DNA of 32,076 nt from an uncultured Collinsella sp. (GTDB taxonomy: Bacteria; Actinomycetota; Coriobacteriia; Coriobacteriales; Coriobacteriaceae), in the NCBI GenBank assembly GCA_902469555.1, contig CABRDB010000029.1, forward strand, positions 1 to 32,076, read 5' to 3'. Below the pieces are notes generated by a model. The model saw nothing but the letters and a program-made list of their open reading frames with translations, did no database searches and was not told where the DNA came from. Both the position numbers and the translations under genes were made by a program. The stretch's first letter is position 1. Each line of letters opens with the position of its first letter. Positions 17,011 to 25,088 of the stretch are shown here, in pieces.

Positions 17011-17250
17011 ATGAAAAGCAAACGATTTGTCCTGAATGCACTTCTGGTTGTAGCACTTTTAGCGCTCTTAGCCTTCTCATGCTGGTACGCAAACCAACCA
17101 TCATTTGGATACGTATTGTATACAGTAATGTCCGGCGATAAGGCTTATTACACTCTACGCGCAATTGACGTTCTCTTTTTCTATGTAGCCGGCCCCTTAT
17201 CAATCGCTTTGGTCGCGTTTCTTGTCATTTACAACTTCAAGAAACGTTAA
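17011..17250 (+). CDS. Small two-helix membrane protein, unknown
   Basis: A 79-aa protein with a basic N-terminus and two predicted membrane segments (residues about 8-27 and 52-75), separated by a short loop with aromatic and charged residues, ending in FKKR. I do not recognise a family. The start ATG 17011 has a strong AAGGAG seven bases upstream. Base composition is clearly more AT-rich than in its neighbours and it is the only plus-strand gene for over 13 kb on either side, which suggests later acquisition. It ends six bases from the stop of the convergent permease gene, with no terminator in between. Confidence 0.7.
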   Translation: MKSKRFVLNALLVVALLALLAFSCWYANQPSFGYVLYTVMSGDKAYYTLRAIDVLFFYVAGPLSIALVAFLVIYNFKKR

Positions 17251-17256
17251 TAGAAC

Positions 17257-18669
17257 CTATTTAGAATCCGAATCGTCCATGGAGCCGTCGATGCCGGTTT
17301 TGGTTTCGTCGTTCATATTGAAATCGTCGTCTTTGGCGAAGGGATTCTTGAAAAAGCCCGTAGCATCGGGCTGAAGGCCCGAGAGCTTCATCCAGGGATT
17401 ATCGAGCTCGGGTTTGGGCATGGCCTGGGCCTCGGGCGCGGTCTCGTTGCCGATGAGCTCGGACTCGTAGATGAAGGTGTCGTCGCCGAGCGCGTCGTAG
17501 GCGGCGACCGGGTTGCCATCGACATCGCGGTACGGTGTGCCCTTAAACACGGCGCCGTCATAGGCCACAAGCTGGCGGCCGGTCTCATTCTCGAAGTAGT
17601 ACACGAAGATACCCTTGAGGGCCGCACATAGCGGGATGGCAATAATCATGCCGATGGGGCCCATGAGTGCCGAGCCAATAACGAGCGCCGTGAGGCTCAT
17701 GATGGGATGCACCTGCACCGAGCTCTGCATAACCTTAGGCGAAATCACGTTATCGGTGACGTTTTGCGCGACCATCGTCACGATGAGCGTCCATAACGCC
17801 AACATGGGACTGAACATGAAGCCGAGTACCGTGGCGATTGCTGCGCTCACCCAGGGACCGACGACCGGAACCAAATGCATGATGCCGGTAAAGATAGCCA
17901 TGAGCGCCGCATACGGATGACCGATGATCAAAAAACCGATAAAGGCGAGGAAACCACCGCAGATGGACGTCACGACCATACCGCGCATGTAGCCGCCGAC
18001 AGAGCGAGAAAGGATGGCGACCATAAAGCGGTACGAGGTCTCCTTCTCCTGACCGATGATGGTGCAAATCTCGTGATGCATGCGAGGGTAGTCGCAGGCC
18101 ATCCAGTAGGCAAGCACCAGACCAAGGAAGATCACGAACAACTGCGAGGCCGTATTGGTGATGAGCGGGAACACACCGCGACCAAGCTCGGCAGCAATCT
18201 GAGACACATACTTCGATGCCACGGTAACCAGGGACGAAAGATTATCGTCCAAATACTCCTTGAGCGGCGTGTTGTTGAGCGTCTTGGCATGCGAGATCAT
18301 CTCATTGAGATCGCCACCCGCAACACGAAGCTGCTCGGGCAGGCGGCTCAGGACTTCCATGATCTGACCAAAGAGAATCGGCGACAAGATGCAAACGACA
18401 CCGACGAGCACGGCAACAACAACAATAAGCGCGATAAGCGAACCGATGCCGCGATTCACGCCATGGTGCTCGAGCCAGTTGGTGATCGGGGACATCACAA
18501 AAGCAATGATGGAGCCGACGGCAAGAAACTCAATAACCGGTGCCAGGATGCCCATAAGGTTAAAGATGACAGCAGCAATAACAATGCAGCCGACAACAGC
18601 CCAAATGCGCAGCGTCAGAATGCGGGTGTCGCGCAGCACGCGATCGGTTTGCTGGGGGTGCTCACTCAT
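17257..18669 (-). CDS. AI-2E-family (UPF0118) membrane permease
   Basis: A 470-aa multi-pass protein of the AI-2E/PerM family. Two hydrophobic pairs lie at residues about 20-60 and 75-105. A soluble amphipathic section (about 105-165) follows, then four or more further segments with the family motif MHLVPVVGPWVSA and QNVTDNVISPKVM. The last 110 residues are hydrophilic and acidic. Family members have been linked to autoinducer-2 export or Na+/H+ exchange, so the substrate is uncertain. The start overlaps the sigma factor stop as ATGA, tying it to the stress module. Confidence 0.9.
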   Translation of the reverse strand: MSEHPQQTDRVLRDTRILTLRIWAVVGCIVIAAVIFNLMGILAPVIEFLAVGSIIAFVMSPITNWLEHHGVNRGIGSLIALIVVVAVLVGVVCILSPILFGQIMEVLSRLPEQLRVAGGDLNEMISHAKTLNNTPLKEYLDDNLSSLVTVASKYVSQIAAELGRGVFPLITNTASQLFVIFLGLVLAYWMACDYPRMHHEICTIIGQEKETSYRFMVAILSRSVGGYMRGMVVTSICGGFLAFIGFLIIGHPYAALMAIFTGIMHLVPVVGPWVSAAIATVLGFMFSPMLALWTLIVTMVAQNVTDNVISPKVMQSSVQVHPIMSLTALVIGSALMGPIGMIIAIPLCAALKGIFVYYFENETGRQLVAYDGAVFKGTPYRDVDGNPVAAYDALGDDTFIYESELIGNETAPEAQAMPKPELDNPWMKLSGLQPDATGFFKNPFAKDDDFNMNDETKTGIDGSMDDSDSK

Positions 18670-19457
18670 GAACGAATCATCACTCCGTCGGGGTCGATCT
18701 TGTCCTGAATCTTCTTAAGCGTGCGGCGCAGCAGACGCGAAACCTGTACCTGAGAAATACCCAGCTTCTTGGCGATCTCGATCTGGGTCATGCCCTTCAC
18801 AAAGCGCAGCTCAATCACCTCGCGCTCGCGCGGCGAGAAATCACGGATGGCTTCCTCGATCACTAGGCGGTCATCGGTAAAGTCGAGCTCGTTGTCGTCG
18901 TCGGCGTAACGGTCGAGAATCGAGGGGGCATCGTCCGAATCGGACGCACCAGGAGCCTCGATGGGCACCGAGGTATAGGCCGAAGACGATTCCATGGCCT
19001 CCAGCACCTCATCGACCGTCACGTCCAAGTACTCAGCGATTTCCTCAACCTTAGGCGAGCGCTGTAGCTCGTTGGTGAGCTTATCGGTAGCCTGGTTGAC
19101 CTTGGCCGAGAGCTCCTGCAAGCGACGGGGCACGCGCACGCTCCAGCCCTTGTCGCGGAAGTGACGCTTGATCTCGCCCAAGATGGTAGGCGTGGCAAAC
19201 GTGGTGAACTCGAGTCCGCGCTCAGGGTCAAAGCGATCGATAGCCTTGAGCAGGCCCAAATAACCAACCTGCATCAGGTCATCGAGCGGCTCGCCGCGGT
19301 TCTTAAACTTGTTGGCAAGAAACCTTACCAGGTTCATGTGGGACATGACGAGCTGCTCGCGTGCGTCCGGGTCACCGGTCTCTTTATAGCGACGAAACAG
19401 CTCGCGGGTTTTCTCCTTGTCCCAAGCGGTCTTACCGCTCCGGGAACGTTCGGTCAT
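18666..19457 (-). CDS. RNA polymerase sigma factor, SigB/SigF group
   Basis: A 263-aa group 3 sigma factor. Region 2 (about 30-105) includes HMNLVRFLANKF, DDLMQVGYLGLLKAIDRFDP and FTTFATPTILGEIKRHFRDKG. Region 3 (about 115-160) and region 4 (about 205-255, SPREREVIELRF and the helix-turn-helix MTQIEIAKKLGISQVQVSRLL) are complete. Members drive general stress or sporulation regulons. Its gene lies one base after that of the RsbW-like protein, as in rsbW-sigB operons, and translation of the permease is coupled to it. Confidence 0.95.
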   Translation of the reverse strand: MTERSRSGKTAWDKEKTRELFRRYKETGDPDAREQLVMSHMNLVRFLANKFKNRGEPLDDLMQVGYLGLLKAIDRFDPERGLEFTTFATPTILGEIKRHFRDKGWSVRVPRRLQELSAKVNQATDKLTNELQRSPKVEEIAEYLDVTVDEVLEAMESSSAYTSVPIEAPGASDSDDAPSILDRYADDDNELDFTDDRLVIEEAIRDFSPREREVIELRFVKGMTQIEIAKKLGISQVQVSRLLRRTLKKIQDKIDPDGVMIRS

Positions 19458-19458
19458 A

Positions 19459-19836
19459 TTAGATATCCGCCTTGAGGTCGAGGGAAAGCGTCAGGGGCGC
19501 CGCAGTCTTTTCGTAGGAGTCGCACACGCTCGCCAAAATGAGCTCGGCATACACAGCGGCCTGGTCATCCTCGTCGACGGTGGCCTGGTCGCCAAAGGTA
19601 AAGGTCATGCCAACGTGAGATTCGTCGACATCGAATTTGATCGAGATGTCATCGGAATCAACAGCCGTGCAGCCGAAAATAAATGCTTCCTCGGCAGCCA
19701 TACGAATGTCCTCGATGCGATCGACGGACATGGAGCAGAGCGCACCGACATTTGCCGCCGTCATGCGCACAAGGCGCGCCAGACGCGGGTCGCCGGCAAC
19801 GGTCAGCGTAATGGGGCAAGTTGCTTCGCTACTCAT
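19459..19836 (-). CDS. RsbW-like anti-sigma protein, degenerate ATPase fold
   Basis: A 125-aa protein next to the sigma gene. The N-terminal half aligns with RsbW/SpoIIAB (RIEDIRMAAEEAF corresponds to the helix before the N-box). The ATP-binding Asn of the N-box is replaced (EAFIFG), the DxGxG box reads FGDQATVDEDD, and the glycine-rich G2 box is missing. It could still bind the sigma factor but probably does not bind ATP or phosphorylate an antagonist. The start is ATG 19836 with GAGGAG upstream, overlapping the DUF948 gene by eight bases. The assignment rests partly on its position. Confidence 0.7.
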   Translation of the reverse strand: MSSEATCPITLTVAGDPRLARLVRMTAANVGALCSMSVDRIEDIRMAAEEAFIFGCTAVDSDDISIKFDVDESHVGMTFTFGDQATVDEDDQAAVYAELILASVCDSYEKTAAPLTLSLDLKADI

Positions 19837-20416
19837 CGCAGGACTCCTCAGAGGTCTCGGCGGGCGTGTAGGTGTAATACTGAGCCGGCTTGGATACAGA
19901 CTTCTGACCATCATCGTCGCCCGCGGCAGCCTCGTCCTCGCCAATTAGGACGCGCTCGGTAGGCAGCTCGGCCTCCGCAGCGGCAGCGGCGAGCTTGCGA
20001 TCGGCGTCGGCTGCAGGAGCCTTCACCTTATTGAAGAGCTTCTGCACAGCACCGGCGGCAGAGTCGGTCACGCTAGACACAGCATTGCTGGCCTCGGCCA
20101 TGCTGCCCGTAACCTCAGAAATGTCGCGAACCACGGCTTCGACCTCTACGAGATTGGAGGTAAGGGCATCAACTGCCGTCTTGCTCGACTTAAGCAGCGG
20201 CTCCATCTGGGCAAGCGCCGGCGTAAGCTCATCGACAGCGCCATCGAGCTTTGCCACCACAGGCTGAGCCTCGGCGATGGTGTTGTTGAGGTCGTTCACG
20301 GTCTTATCGAGCGAGTCGACAACATTGCGGGTCTTGCGCAGGGTAAGCGCGAGCTCAGCGATGGCCCACACGCCGGCAACGGCGAGCAGCAGCAGGGCGA
20401 TTTGAATGGGACTCAT
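19829..20416 (-). CDS. DUF948 (YtxG-like) membrane-anchored coiled-coil protein
   Basis: A 195-aa protein with an N-terminal membrane anchor (residues about 4-24), a long heptad-rich helical section (about 28-130, with repeated VDSLDKTV, VDELTPAL and VVRDISEV segments) and an acidic, Ala-rich tail. This is the DUF948 layout; Bacillus YtxG is a general stress protein. The start ATG 20416 has a strong GGGAGG five bases before it. It leads the four-gene stress module. Confidence 0.85.
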   Translation of the reverse strand: MSPIQIALLLLAVAGVWAIAELALTLRKTRNVVDSLDKTVNDLNNTIAEAQPVVAKLDGAVDELTPALAQMEPLLKSSKTAVDALTSNLVEVEAVVRDISEVTGSMAEASNAVSSVTDSAAGAVQKLFNKVKAPAADADRKLAAAAAEAELPTERVLIGEDEAAAGDDDGQKSVSKPAQYYTYTPAETSEESCDE

Positions 20417-20457
20417 ACAAGCCTCCCGGAAAAATCGAAATACAGACGCTTTTCATG

Positions 20458-20478
20458 GTACCCCAAAGGGGACCGAAC
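20458..20478 (-). promoter_or_regulatory. Possible SigB-type promoter before the stress module
   Basis: The minus strand reads GTTC, 11 bases, GGGTAC, ending about 40 bases before the DUF948 start. SigB/SigF promoters have GTTT and GGGTA(T/A) elements, normally 13-15 bases apart, so the spacing is short. The GGGTAC is also one arm of a GC-rich hairpin (CCCC-TTT-GGGG), which may be the real feature. Confidence 0.25.
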
Positions 20479-20516
20479 ATGCCAAGAGTAGCAACGTGGG
20501 ACAAAATTATCAGCAG

Positions 20517-21866
20517 CTACTTCGGTGCATTCCCGCTGCGGTCGCGCTCGCTTTGCTCTACGCGCCACTCTTCCCAGCCGCGCCCGGCAGGCTGCCAGAA
20601 CGCACCGCGCTCCAGCCCCTCGGGCAAATAGCGCTGATCGACCCAGCCTTCGGGATAATCGTGCGGGTATTTATACACACCGTAGTCGTCGCTGCCTGGG
20701 CGATGGCGATCGCGCAGATAACTCGGCACCTCGCGAAGCCCACTAGAATGGATATCGGCCAGCGCCGCATCAATCGAAGCCTCACACGCGTTGGATTTAG
20801 GGGCCAAACACACATAGAGTGCAGCCTGAGCCAGGTTAATGCGGCACTCGGGATAGCCAATGACCTCGGCAGACTTAAACGCGGCATGCGCCACCAAAAG
20901 CGCCTGCGGGTCGGCGTTGCCAACATCCTCAGAAGCCTGAATCATAATACGGCGAGCGATAAACTTGGGATCCTCCCCCGCATCAATCATGCGCGCGAGC
21001 CAATAGATTGTGGCATCGGGGTCGCTACCGCGCATGGACTTAATAAACGCACTGATGATGTCGTAGTGCATGTCGCCGTTTTTGTCATACGAAAATCCAC
21101 GACGCGGGTTGGCGATCTTCACGTCATCCACGGTGATGGGATAGCGCTCCCCCGCCACGGGCGCTGGCGTTCCCTCGGTATCGGGACGCGTGACGGCAAT
21201 CTCGCTCGCAAGTTCGAGCGTCGTGAGCGCCGAGCGAGCGTCACCCGCTGCCAGCGTGCAGATGGTCTTAACCGTATCCTCATCGGCCGAGAACTTGCCG
21301 TTCAAACCCTGCGGCGCCTCGAGCGCACGCTCGATAAGCGTGGCGATATCCTCGTCTTTAAGATGCTCAAGCTCCACCACGCGACCGCGCGAGAGCAATG
21401 CCGAGTTGACCTCGAAGTACGGATTCTCCGTCGTGGCGCCAATCATAATGACGGTACGGTTCTCAACCGCATGCAGCAAGGCATCCTGCTGAGACTTGGA
21501 GAAGCGGTGAATCTCGTCGATAAACAGGATGGTGCGGCGGTCGTAGGTATTCAGGCGCGTCTTGGCCTCGTCAATCACGCGGCGAAGATCCTTCACGGTA
21601 CCCGTCACGGCGCTGACCTCGACAAACTCGCTCTTGGTATGGTTGGCGATAATGTGGGCCAGCGTCGTCTTACCCGTACCGGCCGGCCCGTACAGAATCA
21701 CGCTCGAAAGCACGTCGTGCTCGATCGCGGCACGCAACCATGAGCCCTTACCGACGGCCTTTTGCTGGCCCACGTACTCGTCGAGCGAATTGGGTCGCAT
21801 GCGCACCGCGAGCGGCGCATTTTTAAAGGAACGCTCGCGCGTCGAGGCAGAAAAAAGGTCGTCCAT
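20517..21866 (-). CDS. Replication-associated recombination protein RarA (MgsA)
   Basis: A 449-aa AAA+ ATPase acting at stalled replication forks. It opens MDDLFSAS, then PLAVRMRPNSLDEYVGQ. Walker A is LYGPAGTGKTT, Walker B ILFIDEIHRF, sensor 1 IGATTENPYFEVN and the sensor 2 arginine is in GDARSALTTLE. The C-terminal MgsA domain contains HYDIISAFIKSMRGSDPDA and RDRHRPGSDDYGVYKYPHD. Several in-frame starts (TTG 21884, ATG 21881, 21872, 21866) exist; ATG 21866 matches the family start and follows GGGAT. Confidence 0.95.
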   Translation of the reverse strand: MDDLFSASTRERSFKNAPLAVRMRPNSLDEYVGQQKAVGKGSWLRAAIEHDVLSSVILYGPAGTGKTTLAHIIANHTKSEFVEVSAVTGTVKDLRRVIDEAKTRLNTYDRRTILFIDEIHRFSKSQQDALLHAVENRTVIMIGATTENPYFEVNSALLSRGRVVELEHLKDEDIATLIERALEAPQGLNGKFSADEDTVKTICTLAAGDARSALTTLELASEIAVTRPDTEGTPAPVAGERYPITVDDVKIANPRRGFSYDKNGDMHYDIISAFIKSMRGSDPDATIYWLARMIDAGEDPKFIARRIMIQASEDVGNADPQALLVAHAAFKSAEVIGYPECRINLAQAALYVCLAPKSNACEASIDAALADIHSSGLREVPSYLRDRHRPGSDDYGVYKYPHDYPEGWVDQRYLPEGLERGAFWQPAGRGWEEWRVEQSERDRSGNAPK

Positions 21867-21927
21867 AGCCATCCCGTGCATCAATCAAAAACGTTTTCAA
21901 CTAACCAGTATACCGAAAGGATACGAA

Positions 21928-23175
21928 CTACCGTTCGTTAATATAGGTACGATGCGGAAACTTTAGACCCGGGAACAGCTTGCTCGTCAGTTCGCAGAAA
22001 TAACCGTCCGTCATGCTCGCGATATAATCCACCACGGCTTGATCCTTGTCGTCCTGCCAGGCATAGGTGCGATCGTAGTAGGAAAGTTGCTGCTCAATGC
22101 GCGAAATATGATGCTTAAAGATGTAAGAGGACTCGTCACCACTATTTAGATCCCGCAGGCAACGGTCGTAGAGCTTTTCGAAGGCCTCGCGCAGCTCCAC
22201 CTCGGAATCGCCTTCGATACCGCCCTTGCTATAGATCTTCTCGTAGTTCTCGCGCTTGGCTCGGCGGATTTCCCCAAACAGGTCCTCGCTCATCTCGATG
22301 CGCGGCTTACCATAGCTGTGCTCAACGATATCGATGGAAGCGTGCGTAAGGATCCAACTGTTGTAGGCACCGCCCCGGCCATCATCAAAAACGTCGGGCG
22401 AAAGCAGGCCCGCCGCGATCGCATCCTGACGGTCACGACCGACGTAGGCAAGAATATCCGAGATGCGAACGACGCAGCCCTCGAGCGTCATGGGACGCAG
22501 ATGCCCAATTGCGCTATAGCCCGTGGCAATGCAATCCTCAACCGTCTGGTCAAACTGGTCAAAGGAGCTCATGTCCGAGAGCTCAAACACACGCTGCTCG
22601 TACTCGCCGTTATGGCATAGCACGCCGTCGAGCGTCTGGAGCGACACGTTGCGGCCGTACAGTGTGTCGAGCACGCGGACCGACTGCACGTTATGGAAAA
22701 AATAACGCCCCGTACGCTCATGATAGATATCGTTGAGGAAACGCTCGCCGGCATGGCCGAAAGGCGTGTGTCCCAAGTCGTGACCCAGGCCAATCGCCTC
22801 GATCAGATCGCAATTGAGCCCCAGGGCGCGACCGATATCGCGCGCAATGCGGGAGACGAACTGCACGTGCAAACCGCGGCGTGACAGATCGTCATTGCTA
22901 CGGAAGCTAAAGACCTGCGTTTTGCCTGCATAACGGGTGTACGCCGGAAGATGAAGTATCTTTTCGGTATCGCGCATAAACGCCGGACGCATAAGCGTGC
23001 CTTTGTCGGCGGCGCGATCAATACGACGAATGACCTGATCGTCGTTGCAACGATACGGGTTGACATAGCCCGAAGCACGATCGGCGGCAATGCGCTCGAC
23101 AAGTTCGGGCGACAACGCCGAGGGAATACGGTCCATGCGCGCCTTAATGACGGCCGTTTCTTGATTAGTTGCCAT
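21928..23175 (-). CDS. dGTPase-like HD phosphohydrolase
   Basis: A 415-aa HD-domain enzyme of the deoxyguanosinetriphosphate triphosphohydrolase family, which splits dGTP into deoxyguanosine and tripolyphosphate. The GKTQVF segment, the first metal His (RGLHVQFVSRIAR), the HD pair in IGLGHDLGHTPFGHAGERF and the later ISDILAYVGRDRQDA are present. The start is ATG 23175, with AAGGAG six bases upstream. Many such actinobacterial proteins are annotated only as dGTPase-like, so nucleotide preference is uncertain. Bases 21923-21938 form a small hairpin over the stop codon. Confidence 0.88.
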   Translation of the reverse strand: MATNQETAVIKARMDRIPSALSPELVERIAADRASGYVNPYRCNDDQVIRRIDRAADKGTLMRPAFMRDTEKILHLPAYTRYAGKTQVFSFRSNDDLSRRGLHVQFVSRIARDIGRALGLNCDLIEAIGLGHDLGHTPFGHAGERFLNDIYHERTGRYFFHNVQSVRVLDTLYGRNVSLQTLDGVLCHNGEYEQRVFELSDMSSFDQFDQTVEDCIATGYSAIGHLRPMTLEGCVVRISDILAYVGRDRQDAIAAGLLSPDVFDDGRGGAYNSWILTHASIDIVEHSYGKPRIEMSEDLFGEIRRAKRENYEKIYSKGGIEGDSEVELREAFEKLYDRCLRDLNSGDESSYIFKHHISRIEQQLSYYDRTYAWQDDKDQAVVDYIASMTDGYFCELTSKLFPGLKFPHRTYINER

Positions 23176-23206
23176 GGCATGCTCCTTAAGAAGGATGCGC
23201 AATCGG

Positions 23207-23629
23207 TTACAAAGTGCAGCCCACGACCTCGATTATGGCAAAAATCGGCACCAAAAACGGGAGCAATGGCAGGGAGCGTGATTTTGTGAAGAGGCAGGAG
23301 AGGGCCAGGGCCAGGAGTGCGACGGCAAATGCCACGATGCAACCCATAGGGTCGAGCGTGCAAAGCGCGAAGAGCGCCTTGGCATCCCCCATGCCGATGC
23401 CCGGGGCGTGGCGAAGGCGCCGCCAGAGCGACTCAGTGAGCACAAGGGCAAGGTAGACGATGACCGCAAGACCGGCGTGGTCAAGCGCTGTGTTCAAACC
23501 GAGGTCGAGCCAAACGCCCGCCAACGCCGCCACGGCACATGCGCCGGCAAGCCCATTGGGAAACCGTCGCTCTCGGGCATCACTTGCCACGCCGGCAAAG
23601 ATGCAAATCCAAAACGGGATATAGGCCAT
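23207..23629 (-). CDS. Minimal prepilin peptidase (A24, TadV/CpaA-like)
   Basis: A 140-aa membrane protein of about four segments with the two catalytic aspartates of type IV prepilin peptidases: VASDARERRFPN and GIGMGDAKALF. It lacks the N-terminal methyltransferase domain of PilD/ComC, which fits CpaA/TadV-type enzymes. The start is ATG 23629, preceded by GAGGAGGAG. No pilin, ATPase or secretion gene is nearby in the window, so its substrates are elsewhere in the genome. It is 31 bases upstream of the dGTPase-like gene and probably shares its mRNA. Confidence 0.85.
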   Translation of the reverse strand: MAYIPFWICIFAGVASDARERRFPNGLAGACAVAALAGVWLDLGLNTALDHAGLAVIVYLALVLTESLWRRLRHAPGIGMGDAKALFALCTLDPMGCIVAFAVALLALALSCLFTKSRSLPLLPFLVPIFAIIEVVGCTL

Positions 23630-23653
23630 CGGACTCCTCCTCGAGCTGCATCG

Positions 23654-23702
23654 CAAAAGCAAAAACCACCACAAAGGTGCCTGTCCCCTTTGCGGTGGTT
23701 TT
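23654..23702 (-). terminator. Terminator of the glycosyltransferase gene
   Basis: AAAACCACCACAAAGG at 23662-23677 pairs with CCTTTGCGGTGGTTTT at 23687-23702 with one mismatch and a 9-base loop; on the minus strand TTTTTGCTTTTG follows. Stem and loop are nearly identical to the terminator at 31455-31495. It starts nine bases after the stop codon. Confidence 0.88.
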
Positions 23703-23710
23703 GGTGGTGG

Positions 23711-25006
23711 TTATTTGGCGCCTTGCATGACCTCGTCAAGGGTAACGTTGACGGCGTGCTGCGTCGGCACCCAGTCGACCTTCAGGAACAGCGCGGCCAC
23801 CGTGATGGGGATATAGCTGAACATAAAGATCGGGAAGGTAAACAGGTTAGTCACCAGGCGCCACTTTTGCGCGCAGTGAATATGCTTGTACTCAAAGATA
23901 GTCGTGAGCAGCGCCAGGATAAAGAACGTCTGATACATCATGGCGAAGGTCATAATGAGCGAAGCGGCGCACGCCTGCATCTCGACTTCGGTTGCCAAGA
24001 AACCATGCGAAAGGCCACCCACAATCAAGAACGTCGCATTAGCGAGCATCGAGATCAGCGATAGCAACATACCCGGGGCGATCGTCATGAACATGTCGTA
24101 GGCGGCAAAGCGATGATAGCGGAACATCGACTTGACCAGATGCTTACCGTAGGTAAAGAACACCTGGTAAAAGCCCTTGGTCCAGCGCATACGCTGCTTC
24201 CAGGATGCCTTGAACGTCACGGGTTGCTCGTCAAAGAACTCCGCCGGCGCATAGCCAATGCGAATACCGTGAATAGCGCAGAACGTAGTGAACTGAATGT
24301 CCTCGGTCAGCGTGTGGAACTGCCAACCGTGCATGCCCTCGATAACGCTTGACGAGATAAGGTAACCCGAACCCGAAACAGCGCAGGACGTCTTACAGAT
24401 ATTGCGCGCGTTGTTGAGGAAGCGCGCCTCGCGTAGATACCACGTGGCATTAGCAGCCGAGATCCACGAGCTGCCGAAGTTCTTGGAATTGCGATAGCTC
24501 GTGACCACATGGAAGCCCTGGTCAAAGGCATCGTTCATCTTGGACACGTAATCGCGGGAGATAACGTTGTCGGCATCGAAGATAAAGTAGCCCTCAAACG
24601 TGTCGGGATACTCGTTGAGAATGCGATCGAAACCAAAGTCCATGACCCAGCTCTTGCCCTTTCGGGCCAGGTCATTGCGCTCGTAAACAATGGCACCGGC
24701 CTCGCGTGCGAGCTGCGCGGTGTTGTCGGTGCAGGCGTCGGCAACGACAAAGACCTCGATAAGCTCGGACGGATAGTCCTGGTCCTTGATGGAGCGTACG
24801 AGATTGGCAATTACGGCTTCCTCGTTATGCGCCGCGATAAAAAAGGCATAGCGATGGAGTTTTTTGGCCTTGGGAGGCGCGACCTCGCCACGAAGAGCGC
24901 CAATGACAAAGAAGACCACCTGGTACAGAAAGCAGACCGTGAGCAGCGTGACGACAATCTGGTTGAAGATCACGATGGGTGTGTTGGTTTGTAAAAAGGC
25001 GAGCAT
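23711..25006 (-). CDS. Family 2 glycosyltransferase, membrane-bound
   Basis: A 431-aa processive-type glycosyltransferase. A membrane segment (residues about 15-40) precedes the GT-A domain. FFIAAHNEEAVI starts the fold, FIFDADN supplies the DxD-like metal site, TEDIQ the catalytic Asp and QRMRWTKG the QxxRW motif. Three or four further membrane segments follow in the C-terminal third. These features match cellulose/hyaluronan/poly-GlcNAc synthase-like enzymes that make extracellular polysaccharide or glycolipid; the product is unknown. The start is ATG 25006 with GGGAG upstream; an in-frame TTG at 25021 is possible. No other polysaccharide gene is adjacent. Confidence 0.88.
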   Translation of the reverse strand: MLAFLQTNTPIVIFNQIVVTLLTVCFLYQVVFFVIGALRGEVAPPKAKKLHRYAFFIAAHNEEAVIANLVRSIKDQDYPSELIEVFVVADACTDNTAQLAREAGAIVYERNDLARKGKSWVMDFGFDRILNEYPDTFEGYFIFDADNVISRDYVSKMNDAFDQGFHVVTSYRNSKNFGSSWISAANATWYLREARFLNNARNICKTSCAVSGSGYLISSSVIEGMHGWQFHTLTEDIQFTTFCAIHGIRIGYAPAEFFDEQPVTFKASWKQRMRWTKGFYQVFFTYGKHLVKSMFRYHRFAAYDMFMTIAPGMLLSLISMLANATFLIVGGLSHGFLATEVEMQACAASLIMTFAMMYQTFFILALLTTIFEYKHIHCAQKWRLVTNLFTFPIFMFSYIPITVAALFLKVDWVPTQHAVNVTLDEVMQGAK

Positions 25007-25040
25007 GCAGGCTCCCAGCAACGTGTAACGTAAACAATCG

Positions 25041-25070
25041 TATATCTTACCGCAGGCTTACCGAGTTCAA
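25041..25070 (-). promoter_or_regulatory. Possible promoter of the glycosyltransferase gene
   Basis: TTGAAC (25065-25070, minus strand) and GATATA (25041-25046) are 18 bases apart, about 35 bases before the start codon. The match is moderate. Confidence 0.4.
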
Positions 25071-25088
25071 GAAACCACCTAATACTGG

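Noticed and set aside
21928..23175. Possible loss of the first metal His in the dGTPase-like protein
   Set aside because: Aligning from the IAR segment shows the His of RGLHVQFV at the RLTH position, so the HD site appears complete.
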